DNA of 64,000 bases from Dolomedes plantarius. Its lineage: Eukaryota; Arthropoda; Arachnida; Araneae; Dolomedidae. The stretch spans positions 45,846,893-45,910,892 of the forward strand of contig OU015492.1 of the NCBI GenBank assembly GCA_907164885.2, written 5' to 3'. The notes under the pieces were generated by a model. That model was not told where the DNA came from. It searched no databases and saw only the letters and a list, made by a program, of their open reading frames with translations. Both the position numbers and the translations under genes were made by a program. Shown here piece by piece: positions 33,636 through 46,579 of this stretch (position 1 is the first letter of the stretch; each line of letters begins with the position of its first letter).

Positions 33636-34576
33636 TTGTGTGCACGGCCGCCATCTTTGATTTTTCCGCCAGGGTTTGGCGTATTTCGCATGGCGATAAT
33701 TATTGCGTTCTGGAAAAATAACCCAATGTCAAATTCTCTAATTTTAAGATCAAACAGTTATTTCTGATGTGATCTTTTAATTACAGTATAATAATTTTAG
33801 GTCAGATCTTGGCCTTGACCTGGAAATCTGAGTCAAATTGACTATACTCAAAAGAGTAAATTATTTATAAAACTAAGAGTCTTTTTGTTGAAAATTTTTG
33901 AATCCATTATCAGTTTTTCGTTAACTTATTAAATTTAAGTTGCTTTTAATTTTGTTTATCGATTGTCAATTAGTATACTATAATGATACACCATTTCATT
34001 TATTTGAAGTAAAAATTATCTGCTATCATTTTTTCGTAAAATGTAAAATACAGTATACATTTTAAATACAATATATTTTAAAATATTTTATAATTCCAAG
34101 TTGTAGTGGATTACAAATAAATTTAAATAACTGAAGTTCAACTTCTCTCTCCCCAGGAACCTAAGTTAAAAAGTTAGTTAAGGTTAAGTTATTGGTTTAG
34201 GAAAAGGGTTTTTTATTTTCTTATTTCCAACACAGCAGGATAAATGGTCAAATAATCCTTGTCCCGATTTTATTGTATGCACCAAATATTTGGTTAAGGT
34301 CAAATCTGAAGTAAAATTTCATTACCACAATGCCCTAAAAAAAAAAAAAAAGAGGATCTGGTTACTCACCATGAATTTATGGGTTCATAATTATTTTACA
34401 TTTTTCAAAGCTGAATTTTAGATAATTTTTAAATTGCAAGTTATTTAGGTGGTACGAAAATGCTGTATTTTTTTTCTAATTAACAATATATTGGCATAAT
34501 ATTTTGGTGATTCATTGCTATTAGTCAAAGAGTTAGGGCAAACTGAATAGATGGCATTGAAATTTTATCTGTAAGT

Positions 34577-36209
34577 TGTCGCAGCATAGGCGACAGTTTT
34601 GGAAAATTAAACAGGTGCAAAGTTGGGCACAAAGAATAGGAGGAGAAGATATATTCCAAACAGCGGATAAGTGGTGTACAGATGCAGTTTACGATCTGTT
34701 TATGTCAAAAAGGGAGACGATAATTGACATGTAAAAGGGGAACGGTCGAAAAATTGATGGCAGGGAGCGGCGGCCAGCTGCAGTTAATGATGTGGACAGG
34801 CAGAAATAGGAAACGAAGGGGTCCGAAATTTGATGTTAGCGAAGGACGAGTTAATACTTTACGAGCTTCAATGCGTTAGGAGGTCAGTAGGGGGTCCGAA
34901 TAGAAGCGTGTGAATGTAGGGGCGTGAGAATTCTCCAGAAGGGTGCAACGACTGACGCCCCCTTCAATTTTGAGTGGAGGAGATAGTAATATAAAAAAAG
35001 AGTTGGAACCAATAAAGGGTATCCAGATTTACCCATTGGTCAGGAGGTGGCTACCAATGGAAAGCCTCGAATTAAGTGGGGGAGTTAAGTAAAAGATAGA
35101 GATGGAGAGAAATATATCAGAGAGAAGAGAGAGAGAGATAGAGTTGAAAAGCAATGAGCAGATGAGTTTTAGAATCCGCTGAGGAGAAGTCGGAGTCAAG
35201 AAAGACGGAAAGGGCCGCAGACGAATAAAGAAGATAGAGGTGTAAGCCCTCAAGTGCCGATGAATATATGCCCGACGATTGAAGGATCAACGAGCCGAAA
35301 GCCTACCGCGCCGACCCTAACTCAATGAGCACTCCTAATGACTCCAGGAGCGAAGTCGAGCTGACTGCTAGCCGATAGCGTAGTCCTAGAAGGAGACAAC
35401 TGCCCAGGAGCCCCGAACTCTCCCATGCCGCACCCCTTCGTCGAGCGAGCGCCCGCTACCAAGAGGTTGTAAAGCACCGGAGCCCCGTAAGCATAGATGA
35501 CCAGGAGCGAAGGCGATCCGACTACCAGCCGATAACTTAGCCCTAGAAGAGACACCTGTCCAGGCGCCCAGAATTTTCCCATGCCGCACCCCCTTCGCCG
35601 AGCGAACGCCAGCTACCAAGAGGTTGTAGAGTACCGGAGCCCCGTATGCATAGAGGATCGCCACCAGCCACCCTGGCCCCGAGTGTAAAGTCCTTGTGTC
35701 GCAGATGACCGCCGCAAGCCTCTCATCGTCCATCACGATTCTCCGAGCTGTGCAAGTAGCAGGTACGGGATTTTGTTTATTTGATGATCTTGTGCCGATG
35801 CTCAATTAGGTTAATAGGAGGATAGGAGCCGCGCGTAATATTGCATGTTGTCTAAGATATATGTTACCGAATATTTGTGGTTTTGTATATATATTATTAT
35901 ATGTATTGTATTAACATGTTAAATGAGTAGTGATAGAAAGGCAAGAACGAGTAATATTAATGGTGTACGATAAGTGATAGGGTATATATATATATATATG
36001 TGTTGTATTAACATGTTAAAGGATTAATGATAAGAAGTCGATAATGAGTAATGTGAACTGTATAAATAGTGTGTTGATAGTTAATAAATTGATTTGTGAT
36101 CATACACCTGAGTAATCATTAATCCATTGGGCCAAGCAATGTACTAACCACAATTAAATACTCAACAATAAGTATAATAATCACCTACCTAAAACAATTT
36201 ACGGTGACG
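34577..36209 (+). repeat. Left LTR, 1,633 bp
   Basis: Contains an internal ~155-bp tandem duplication (about 35345-35500 and 35501-35655, sharing catgccgcaccc, taccaagaggttgta and ccggagccccgta). GC content there is well above the surroundings. Reverse-strand frames of up to 139 codons in this GC-rich part duplicate each other and have no known domain. No standard tRNA-complementary primer site is evident just downstream (aatttacagagatagg). Confidence 0.9.
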
Positions 36210-36596
36210 AATTTACAGAGATAGGAACACATTATTGAGATTTATAAAGTCACCGCGCACAATAATAAAAATTAATTTAAATAAAGTAGTCAGATCACAA
36301 TATTAGAAAATGATATGCATAGACAAAATAAATAAATAAACAAATAAATAATAATAATAATAATAAAGCCAAATAAGAAAGAGATTGCTAAAAATAGCAG
36401 AGGTAAACAAAACAATAAATAATGGCATAGTAAATACCTAGAAAGGCGTCAAATTATTAAAATGTGTAGTAAGCTAAATGTAGTATTGAAAAGATAACAG
36501 CGGCCAACACAAAGTAATTTAAATACATGCGAATAAGACTAGAATTATCTCACAAGAATAATAACACGAGGAGTAATAAGTATTAATGATAAGTGA

Positions 36597-36632
<36 letters not shown>

Positions 36633-39600
36633 AAAAACCTATCAAAGCCAAAAACAAAAAAAAATGTAAATAAACAGTGACCCGTGTCATAGGACACGCC
36701 CCAAAGAGGAGGAGGTTAAGGATTAATGGTTTCTTATAAATGTCACACAGGCAGAAAAGGGGCGGAGTCGAATTGGAACATAGAAGTCGTACTCTAGAAT
36801 ACATTATGGGCAAAATCAAGATGGATAATGGTAGCACTAATATGATATGAAATTTAAAAGATACATACCTGAAGAGTTGAGATGAGATTGACGGGATGAG
36901 CGCAAAGGAAACAAAGAATGTCATATTTGTCCATATCAAAGCGATAGTATCCATACACAAGGCGTGGGGCAACAAGATAGTAGGAGATTTCACGCGAAGT
37001 TGAAAAAAAAAATAATAAGAATAAATAAATAAATAAATAAATAAATTAAAAACAACATGTAAATACTTGAGAGGGCAGCCAATTGCTTAAGTGCAAGAGG
37101 CAAAAATAAGTATAAGTACAAAACAAAACAAAAAAAAAAAATAATAATAATTGAAAGGTAATTAGATAATTGCCATAGGCCTGTCTAAAAAAAAATAAAT
37201 AAATAAGTAAATAAATAAGACTACGGTAACGCAAGAAGAAGGTTGCCAGTACGAGGACAGGAAAGTATGATATTGGTAACAATTACACATTAACGGCCAG
37301 CATTCAATCAAAACGCGCGACAGTAAATTAGCGGACAGCGAATAATTTCACTAGGAATAATGGTCATGGAATCACGAATGAGATTGATAAGTCATGATGA
37401 TGTTCAGAGGCTAAGTAAATACCAGTGTAAACAAAAAAAAAAGACAAAAAAATAAAAATAAGAAGGATAATAAAATAAATTAATTGATTAGTAAATTAAT
37501 TAGGTAATTAAAATAGGTACGGCATTGTAAGATGAAAAACAATAAGCATGAGATGATGGACACAGAGCAATTATAATAATAATTAATTAATTAGTTCATT
37601 GATTAATAAATTAATGAATGAATCGATTAAAAGTAAAGGATTTGCGGCTTGAGATTTAAAAATAAATAAACGATGATAGGGGTTGATTAAATAAAATTAA
37701 ATACATAGAAATGAATCATTAAATAAATACAGAAACAAGTAAATAATTCATGGATGAACGTACGAAATAACTGCTAGATGGATAGAGAAGTAATTATGAG
37801 TAGTCAGGTATTCGGATAAACGCGTGCAAGTGGCCGGAAATAATGAAAATATTACCAATAATAATAATAATAAGTTAATTGAATGATTAATGAAATGAAT
37901 AGTTAACAAAATCACTAAAAAAAAAAATAAATAAATAAATAAATAAATAAATAAATGTAGACTATAGAAATCATAAGTCAGACAACGTGATTTAAGAGTT
38001 CTAAGAAGGCCTATGATTAAAATCAATTAAATAAACACACACTAAAAAAAAATAAAATAAATAAATAAAGTGATCAATAACGTAACGAGAATGACACAAT
38101 AGATATGATAATTGTTAAAAAATAAATAATAGGAAACAAAACAAGTAAATAATTGTTGAATAAACGTAAAAAGGAACGAGACAAATAGCTTACAACTCCC
38201 AATCGCGCTGAATACATGAGATTTTCGAACCACGCGGTCGCATTACAATTATTGCCAAATTGAGAAATCTAAAAGTATCTTCAACTACGGTTACAGAGAA
38301 GATTTCGCTACGAGCTTGAACCATAGAGCAAAGCGCGCCGACTTGTTATCAAAATCACGCAATAATAGGTGAAAAAAAAAAAAACACCTGTTACCTCCGG
38401 TTATCCGTTCAGAGTTTACAGAGGTCAAAATCACAGAGGGAGGTGTCGCTGAATGATTAATGAAGGGAAGTACAATACGGAGAATGCTCATCGGACAGTG
38501 GAGGAGTTTTTAAAGGCAATTTTCGACAGAAAAAGGAATGTTAGAACGGAATATTCAGTATTACAAAGTAATATTTCTACTGTATTATTATTAAAAGGGA
38601 AATTTTGATGTTTTGTAAGTAGAATTAAGGAATTATCGGAGTTAATAAAGCATTTAAGAGAAATTTTTTTACGTCTGGATTACATGAGTATAATTTACGG
38701 AGAGCTTCGGTACATGATTGTCAAAACAAATGTGTTCCCGACAATATTAAGGATCCAGCATGATATAATACCAGTCAGAGAAACGGAGAAAGATGGAAAT
38801 GGACAATATCGTTAATCATTAAGCAAAGACTAATAGTGTATTGTATTTTGTTTATATTTTAGCAGTAGATAATTGCATATAATTATAACATATAGTACAA
38901 AAAAAATTAAAAAATTGATATGAACAATGTATTTGAACAGTACCCAAGGATAATAACGTATTGTATTTTGTTTATATTTTTAGCATTATATAATTGCATA
39001 TAATTATAACATATAGTGCATGAAGATAAAAATTGAAATGAACAGTGTATTTGAATAGTACCTAAGGATAATAATGTATCTTATTTCGTTTATATTTTTA
39101 GCAGTATATATTTGCATATAATTGTATCATATAGTACAGGATTTACAGGGAATTTGTGTTATAAGAATAGGTACTGGTATATTTTTTGTTTGTTATATAC
39201 AAAAGTTTAAAGTATTTTCTGTTGCCATTCAGTCTGAGGTCGAATAAGTCACATTATTGGTAAAGGTATGAATGTAAAATATTATGATATAGACAAACCA
39301 AAAGGCTAAACGAATGGTTATATCTGGTGCAAAGATGTCGTTGAGCATATAATGATATACATTATGTTATACAAGTGTGCAAATACTTTCATACAACATG
39401 GACATTAATGTGATTCTATGACAACATTCAATGTTTTATACCAAAGATAAATATGTGAGGCAAAGTGTGATGAGGTATACGTGATGATGTATGACGCATT
39501 ATGCAGTGAGGTAAAATACCGTTACACAGTGAGCAGACGGCACGTGGTAAGGGAAGGACAATGATAGAGGAGTGTTGCTAGAAGGATACGTGTGGTTATG

Positions 39601-39683
39601 TGAGGTGGTCACAATGTGAATATTAGTGGCTGAGATTGAGGATATGGTTGATTTTTTTTTTTTTTTTTTGTTTTTTTTTTTCT
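36210..39683 (+). other. Non-coding interior of the LARD-like element
   Basis: About 3.47 kb, A-rich, full of (AAAT)n-type runs (for example 37020-37050 and 37925-37960). Carries an ~120-bp tandem repeat, three units, at about 38827-39150 (cgtattgtattttgtttata, ttgcatataattataacata, tatagt). No coding capacity detected. Confidence 0.8.
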
Positions 39684-39699
39684 GAAAGAAAGGGGTGGA
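39684..39699 (+). promoter_or_regulatory. Polypurine tract
   Basis: gaaagaaaggggtgga lies directly before the right LTR (tgtcgc), the expected plus-strand primer site. A 23-nt T-rich run precedes it. Confidence 0.8.
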
Positions 39700-41332
39700 T
39701 GTCGCAGCATAGGCGACAGTTTTGGAAAATTAAACAGGTGCAAAGTTGGGCACAAAGAATAGGAGGAGAAGATATATTCCAAACAGCGGATAAGTGGTGT
39801 ACAGATGCAGTTTACGATCTGTTTATGTCAAAAAGGGAGACGATAATTGACATGTAAAAGGGGAACGGTCGAAAAATTGATGGCAGGGAGCGGCGGCAAG
39901 CTGCAGTTAATGATGTGGACAGGCAGAAATAGGAAACGAAGGGGTCCGAAATTTGATGTTAGCGAAGGACGAGTTAAGACTTTACGAGCTTCAATGCGTT
40001 AGGAGGTCAGTAGGGGGTCCGAATAGAAGCGTGTGAATGTAGGGGCGTGAGAATTCTCCAGAAGGGTGCAACGACTGACGCCCCCTTCAATTTTGAGTGG
40101 AGGAGATAGTAATATAAAAAAAGAGTTGGAACCAATAAAGGGTATCCAGATTTACCCATTGGTCAGGAGGTGGCTACCAATGGAAAGCCTCGAATTAAGT
40201 GGGGGAGTTAAGTAAAAGATAGAGATGGAGAGAAATATATCAGAGAGAAGAGAGAGAGAGATAGAGTTGAAAAGCAATGAGCAGATGAGTTTTAGAATCC
40301 GCTGAGGAGAAGTCGGAGTCAAGAAAGACGGAAAGGGCCGCAGACGAATAAAGAAGATAGAGGTGTAAGCCCTCAAGTGCCGATGAATATATGCCCGACG
40401 ATTGAAGGATCAACGAGCCGAAAGCCTACCGCGCCGACCCTAACTCAATGAGCACGCCTAATGACTCCAGGAGCGAAGTCGAGCTGACTGCTAGCCGATA
40501 GCGTAGTCCTAGAAGGAGACAACTGCCCAGGAGCCCCGAACTCTCCCATGCCGCACCCCTTCGTCGAGCGAGCGCCCGCTACCAAGAGGTTGTAAAGCAC
40601 CGGAGCCCCGTAAGCATAGATGACCAGGAGCGAAGGCGATCCGACTACCAGCCGATAACTTAGCCCTAGAAGAGACACCTGTCCAGGCGCCCAGAATTTT
40701 CCCATGCCGCACCCCCTTCGCCGAGCGAACGCCAGCTACCAAGAGGTTGTAGAGTACCGGAGCCCCGTATGCATAGAGGATCGCCACCAGCCACCCTGGC
40801 CCCGAGTGTAAAGTCCTTGTGTCGCAGATGACCGCCGCAAGCCTCTCATCGTCCATCACGATTCTCCGAGCTGTGCAAGTAGCAGGTACGGGATTTTGTT
40901 TATTTGATGATCTTGTGCCGATGCTCAATTAGGTTAATAGGAGGATAGGAGCCGCGCGTAATATTGCATGTTGTCATAGATATATGTTACCGAATATTTG
41001 TGGTTTTGTATATATATTATTATATGTATTGTATTAACATGTTAAATGAGTAGTGATAGAAAGGCAAGAACGAGTAATATTAATGGTGTACGATAAGTGA
41101 TAGGGTATATATATATATATATGTGTTGTATTAACATGTTAAAGGATTAATGATAAGAAGTCGATAATGAGTAATGTGAACTGTATAAATAGTGTGTTGA
41201 TAGTTAATAAATTGATTTGTGATCATACACCTGAGTAATCATTAATCCATTGGGCCAAGCAATGTACTAACCACAATTAAATACTCAACAATAAGTATAA
41301 TAATCACCTACCTAAAACAATTTACGGTGACA
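39700..41332 (+). repeat. Right LTR, 1,633 bp
   Basis: Nearly identical to the left LTR. Differences noticed include c/a near 34778, t/g near 34854, t/g near 35336, ta/at near 35855, and the terminal base. Confidence 0.9.
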
Positions 41333-41379
41333 TAAGTAAAATTCATTTGACCAAATTTTTCATATGGATCATAATTTGA

Positions 41380-41680
41380 AAAGGTAGTTTTTAATTAAAA
41401 ATGACAAAAAAAAATCTCAGTCCAACGATTAAATGATTTTTCAAAAATATTTCTGAGTTTCACAATTTAAAAAGGTCGTTTTTATTAAAAAAGCTAAAAG
41501 AAAAGCCCAAAATTTCCAATATTTGAGAATGATTTTTTCAAAAAAGTGGTTTTTATCAAAAACCCAAAAATAAATCTAAGTCCAACGTTTAAATGATTTT
41601 TCAAAAATTTTTCTAAGTTTCATAATTTAAACAGGTGGTTTTTATTAAAAAAGCTAAAAAAATTCAAAGTCCAGCGTTTT
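41380..41680 (+). repeat. ~120-bp tandem repeat, about 2.5 units
   Basis: tttttaaaaatgac-like, agtccaacg.ttaaatgatt, tttcaaaaat and gtttttattaaaaaagctaa recur. It lies inside the long-TIR element, right of the LTR insertion. Confidence 0.75.
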
Positions 41681-41786
41681 GAAAACACCGCTTAAAACAC
41701 ATTGGCGAGAAATTTTCCACTCCTCAAAACACGGTAAAATCGCCAAGTTGGCGCAAAAAAATCCAAGATGGCGGCCGTGCACACAA

Positions 41787-41940
41787 TTATTAAGTAATGT
41801 AATATTAATTTGAATATTATTTTAGGTGCTTAAAATAATTAAAAAAACATTCTTTACTTAAAATCCTTTTTTATTTTTTTATTTTTATTTAATCTCTTAC
41901 TCTAATTTTGAGATACCAATGTGTATCTATACTTCTATAA
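41787..41940 (+). mobile_element. Helitron-like family B, copy 1, 3' part
   Basis: Resumes with taatattaatttgaatatta, ttttaggtgcttaaaataat and cattctttacttaaaatcct, the blocks seen in copy 2 at 42283-42400. It abuts the start of copy 2 directly. Confidence 0.65.
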
Positions 41941-42771
41941 TCTATACTTATATATAAAGAGAGAGAGAGAGCGATTTTGTACGTGGAGGGTAATCTCCGG
42001 AACCACTGCACCTATTTGAAAAATTCTTTCACTGTTTGAAAGGTACATTATTCCAGATGGACATAGGCTATATATTATGTATATCTGATCAGTAGAAATA
42101 AAGTTAGGGGCTTAATCTTAACAATCTCCATTGTTACCGCTACTATCCTCTACCGCTTTTTGTACCAAACACTTCAACGATCTTTGGCGTGGTGGCCATA
42201 TTTTGTTCTGACGTTAGCGGTTCGAAACTAGCCGTTCTCAGGCACGCTCTTTTCTTTTAAAAAATTAACGTTAAAATTTAACTAACGTAATATTAATTTG
42301 AATATTATTTTAAGAATATAATTTTTAAAAAAATTGAATATTTAAAAAAAAACATTCTTTACTTAAAATCCTTTTTTTATTTTTGTATTTTTATTTCATC
42401 TCTTAACCCTTCTATTAATTTGAATACTATTTTAGGTGCTTAAAATAATTAAAAAAAGCATTCTTTTCTTAAAATCTTTTTTTTATTTTTGAATAAAACT
42501 ACGGTCTCAAGCACACCTCTTTCTTTTAAAAAATTACTTTTTCTATTAATTTGAATACTATTTTAGGTGCTTAAAATAATTTAAAAAAACATTCTTTACT
42601 TAAAATCCTTTTTTTATTTTTGAATAAAACTACGGTCTCAAGCACACCTCTTTCTTTTGAAAAATTAACTTTAATTAATAACTAACGTAATATTCCTTTG
42701 AATACTATTTTAGGTGCTTAAAATAATTTTAAAAAACATTCTTTACTTAAAATCCTTTTTTTATTTTTGTA
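41941..42771 (+). mobile_element. Helitron-like family B, copy 2
   Basis: Starts TCTATACTTATATATAAAG and matches copy 1 for about 175 bp. The right part (42283-42771) is an array of four to five ~120-bp units built on taatattaatttgaata, ttttaggtgcttaaaataat and cattctttacttaaaatcc. The 3' end is unclear because it runs into another Helitron end at 42772 with which it shares CTAG. Confidence 0.65.
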
Positions 42772-43078
42772 CTAGCGGCCCGTCCCGACTTTGTCCGGGT
42801 TGAACAATTATCTATCTTAAGTAGATATTAGGCAGGTATAACTTATTTTAAAACTTCTTGGTGTACCACATTTTTCGTTTTTATGAGGTTTTAAAATAAA
42901 TTGATTCTCCGTATTTCCTGACCTAGAGAGTTCAACACATAATTGTCCATGAGTAAAGCAAAATATTGTCCATGATATCGCAAAATAAATTCACTCCTAT
43001 CGTTTTAAACGTATTTGTTGTTGTACATATCACTTATTCATGTCTCATTTGGCAACAAATATCAATGTGTCTTTATAA
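42772..43078 (-). mobile_element. Helitron 3' end, family C, minus strand
   Basis: Read on the minus strand, the end is cccggacaaagtcggg (hairpin), then acgggccg and CTAG at 42775-42772. The 5' portion is cut by the next Helitron at 43079. Confidence 0.75.
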
Positions 43079-43766
43079 TCTATATATATAAAACAGTTCG
43101 GTAACTGACTCATTCATTCACTGACTGACTGACTGACTGACATACAACGCACAGACCAAACCGCTGGACCTAAAGGGCTGAAATTTTGCATGGCGATTCT
43201 TCTAATAGTGTAGGGGTGCACTAAGAAAGATTTTTCAAAAATTCTTCTTAGATTTTTTTAAATTAAATTTTTAAGCTGTTTTTTTAAACTTTTTTTTACG
43301 TTTCCATTTAAAATAATACATTGAGGGTTATAAAATTTATATCACGAGAAAGATCATAAAAATTCCTTCAAAATGAGATCTTTTTCGAATCTTTACCTCT
43401 ATTTTTTGATTTTTGGTGAATTTTTGAAGATTAATTTTTAGAATTTAATTTATTAAATGCTGTTCACGTGATTTCTTTTTCTGGTACTTTAAATAAATTT
43501 ATCGTCACGTGCATAACAACTAAATAGACAAAAGAAATTTTTACTTGCTAATGCGGCAGACGATTGGACATTCTGTCTATAAAAATATCCCTTACGATTT
43601 TTTATAAATATATATATATATATATATATTTTCTACATCAATTGTATATATTGATCTGCGTATTTATTATAAATATATATATTTATTGTTTTGGCATTAA
43701 TTGGATACATTGACCGTTGTATTTAATTTGCATGTACTCCGTAGCGAAGTGCGGGTTTTCAGCTAG
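43079..43766 (+). mobile_element. Helitron, non-autonomous, family D copy 1 (688 bp)
   Basis: Begins TCTATATATATAAAACAG after A. Ends with gtagcgaagtgcgggttttc and CTAG (43763-43766) followed by T. The same family occurs at 50021-53766. Relative to that copy it lacks about 120 bp after gacgattggacatt. Confidence 0.88.
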
Positions 43767-45180
43767 TAAACAAATAAAGAGACTGGGTTACATGTTTACG
43801 ATACAACAGCATAGCTGCTGCACTGCTCCAGTTACACTGAGTGAGTCTGCGGCAATCCGCTAGGGGGCGTTGTTGGCTCCGTTACACGTATAATTTATTT
43901 TTTAAATAAAAATATCTCTTTACTAACGATATATCATTAGATATATTTATTTATTAGATAAAATTTTGTTTTTGCATATCAATAGAAAAAGAGAGGAAGA
44001 ACCCCTAAGACTGGAGAACTAACCCCCTACTCATAAGTAAAACAAATAAATTTAAGATAATTTTCATTATATCAGTAAATTTGACAAGCAGATAACTGAA
44101 AAAAATAACCATAATCCTTTCAGAATTACCCATAAATATAAATAATAATTCTGAAGTAATATGTTATATATGGTATATATATATATATATTATGATAATA
44201 TTATATCATGATTACCCTTAATTACAGCAGAAAAAATTATTTTTAAATATTTCAGCAGCTAAAGGTTGCAAAAAAGTTGTGGTTTGTTCACCTCAAGCGT
44301 CTAAACTCAATTCAGAATCATGTTTTCAAACCATGTGAATTGAAAATTAATAAAAATACAAAAAAAGTGGTCCGAATGAAGATATTAAGTAATTTGTTCT
44401 TGCGAGTTACATAAAGAATTCTTTTAATTCAATCAGTTTTTAACTGTCTACCAAAAGAAACGAAAAAGGCCATTTGCGTTTGATTGCTCAATTTTCTGGA
44501 AGCTGGAACTCATTTAATATCCGGAAATAATGTTTGTTAAAATATGGTGGATTTTAGTTTTATAATTCAAACGTGTTTCTGAAGGGGAATTTATTTAGAC
44601 CCTATCTTTAACACACTTGAAATTTTTTAAAAAAATAACGTAATGAAGTGTTTTATGCTCTTCTTCAGAATTCCCTAACTGGGGAAATCAAAAGTGAAAT
44701 ATAACAATAACCCGAATTATTGTCTTTATAGTTAAAAGCAGATTTCGGTCAATTTGCTTTCTTAATCAAAATTTAGCATTAACGCCAAGAATAGCATATT
44801 TTAATTAAATACATTTATTATTTCTTGATTATGCAAAAGTATATATACAGATTTACAAACTCCCAAAGAGGGAGACAGATTACGTCCAACCTGTTACAGC
44901 GTACAGCTTCCTCTATCCTTTTTTACACCAGCTCAGAGCCTGGAAAAAGCCTATGGCGTCACCTGGACGCTGGTCCAGTCAAAAGCGCAGTACCAAGGAT
45001 GTCAGAGGTAACTCCGTACAGCGTGTATTGTGACAAGCTGTTATTGGCTTGTTCAGCTCAAACCGCGCAGTGGAAGCGTTGCTAGGGCCCATAACCAGTT
45101 GCTATGCGATTTTCATTTGTGGAAAATACCGATTTGAAAAATTTTAGGTCATCACCTTAAAATGTATTACTTACCTACAT
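43767..45180. other. No recognisable feature
   Basis: AT-rich, with a GC-richer block at 44860-45100 that has no motif I can name. Confidence 0.45.
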
Positions 45181-45182
45181 AC

Positions 45183-45269
<87 letters not shown>
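45181..45269. repeat. (CA)n(TA)n microsatellite
   Basis: CA tract then TA tract, abutting a pogo end. Confidence 0.95.
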
Positions 45270-45273
<4 letters not shown>

Positions 45274-45380
45274 TGGCTCTCTGTCTAACGACGATCTCTA
45301 TTTAAAGACGATATTTCCCAGTCCCGGCCCCTCCGACATTATGGGAAATGTTACTTTTTCACAAATTCTGTTTAAGGACG
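45270..45380 (+). mobile_element. pogo/Tigger end fragment
   Basis: Starts caattggctctctg and matches 22454-22535 through cccagtcccggcccctc. It then jumps to sequence matching about 23842-23880 (cacaaattctgtttaaggac). So it is an internally deleted derivative that has lost its right terminal repeat. Confidence 0.8.
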
Positions 45381-46349
45381 TAAGGATTTATTATGGAGGG
45401 CAAACCGTAAGAAACTTTAAAAAGGGGTTTTTCTTGAGAAAATGGGAATTATCAATTTTATACTACTAATTTACGAGGTATCAGAAAAGAAGAACCGCGG
45501 GGAAAACAAATAATAATTTTGGATTTGATTGACAGATAGGCTCCACCCTAGCCTCATCTTCTGTGGTGACGTGTAAGATAGTATTCTAGAATCTTGAGAC
45601 AAAGAGTTGAAACGTAAGAGGCAATGTGTTTACCGATTGAGAGAGACGTGCTGCGCTTGGCGGGCACGCATTTTGGAAAGGGACGGGAGTAAATTTAACT
45701 AAATGGAGCTGAGCACTTGAATTTGAATTAATAAATATATTTCGGAAGATTAATTGGTTTGGTGTTTGTTCTACTCGCCACATCTGATTGCAAATTGAAG
45801 ACGATGGAGGATTATTGGGAATCGACTGCTGTTTTATGGACTAACATGATCAACTAGAATCGGACAACAAAAATTAAAAATATGGGCATGAAGATGAAGT
45901 CCAATATATCTATATATATGTAACATACCGGCCCGGCGGGAATGATGACCGGAGCCGGCATATCACACCGGGAATAAACGTAGTCGTATGCAAGAATACA
46001 ATTATCTTTTCACGTCTGCAAATACTTTTATTTATCAATTCTTTATCATCGATGACAGAGGTTTATTAGGCAACAATGCCACGCCAAAATCTGCTCTCCG
46101 AGTTATTCTGGAACTTATATAAACTTTATGAGCGTCTTGCCATGTGATCACAAGTCTGTAGCCATTGGCTGAAACTATGACTCTGATGTCAGAGGTGACG
46201 TATTATTATTACGTAAAGATGCGCTAGAAATTATATTTTTTGAGGGGACGCTGCACATGCTTTGTTCTTGGAATCAGAAGCGAAAATAGCTCAATCGCGA
46301 CAACGCCCAAGGCAATTTAGAATTTGAATTGAATATAGGGGTTTTTATG

Positions 46350-46354
<5 letters not shown>
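45381..46354. other. No firm call
   Basis: Contains LTR-like fragments at best (tgtaacatacc near 45919, aataaa near 45972), without a second end or duplication. Confidence 0.35.
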
Positions 46355-46394
<40 letters not shown>

Positions 46395-46579
46395 AAAGGA
46401 GGGTATTATGGGATACCATTTACGTTTCAAAAATAACTTTACTGGTTTTTGAATTAAAATCCCCAAATCATCATGAGTACATACTATAACTAATTGTGAT
46501 GAACTGTCACTTGTAAAATAATACTATTTATTTTGTTGTTATATAAAAAAAATATTTTTAAAAAAGTTACAAATGGAGG

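Larger units (their letters stand above)
34577..41332. mobile_element. Young LARD-like non-autonomous LTR retrotransposon, 6.76 kb
   Basis: Two direct repeats of equal length (1,633 bp) at 34577-36209 and 39700-41332 flank 3,490 bp. The pentamer taagt at 34572-34576 and 41333-41337 is the target duplication. The LTRs start tgtcgcag and end ggtgaca (ggtgacg in the left LTR). By eye they differ at about six positions, so insertion is recent. A purine-rich tract abuts the right LTR. The interior has no gag, protease, RT or integrase frame in any reading, so the element must be moved by another element's proteins. The strand is that of the LTR/PPT order (left to right). Confidence 0.88.
33636..41786. 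mobile_element. Long-TIR element split by an LTR retrotransposon
   Basis: ttgtgtgcacggccgccatc at 33636 recurs inverted, ending at 41786, and the similarity runs on for about 45 bp (ttgatttttccgcca and tggatttttttgcgcca). Without the LTR element (34572-41332) the element would be about 1.4 kb. No transposase frame is visible. The family is not determined. Confidence 0.7.

Noticed and set aside
35322..35805. Reverse-strand frames of 86 and 139 codons in the LTR (and identical ones at 40445-40928)
   Set aside because: They lie in the GC-rich, internally duplicated LTR, repeat each other, and carry no known domain; open frames are expected by composition.
38827..39150. CRISPR-like array in regularly spaced repeats of the LARD interior
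   Set aside because: The ~120-bp units are plain tandem repeats without unique spacers, in a eukaryotic element; the same holds for 42283-42771.
42900..43060. Helicase C-terminus in the minus-strand Helitron
   Set aside because: Short readable stretches do not match conserved Helitron helicase motifs.
44825..45085. Host gene exon
   Set aside because: 86-codon frame without known domain, splice context or conservation evidence.
45915..46320. Solo LTR beginning tgtaacatacc
   Set aside because: No matching end, duplication or second copy could be identified.
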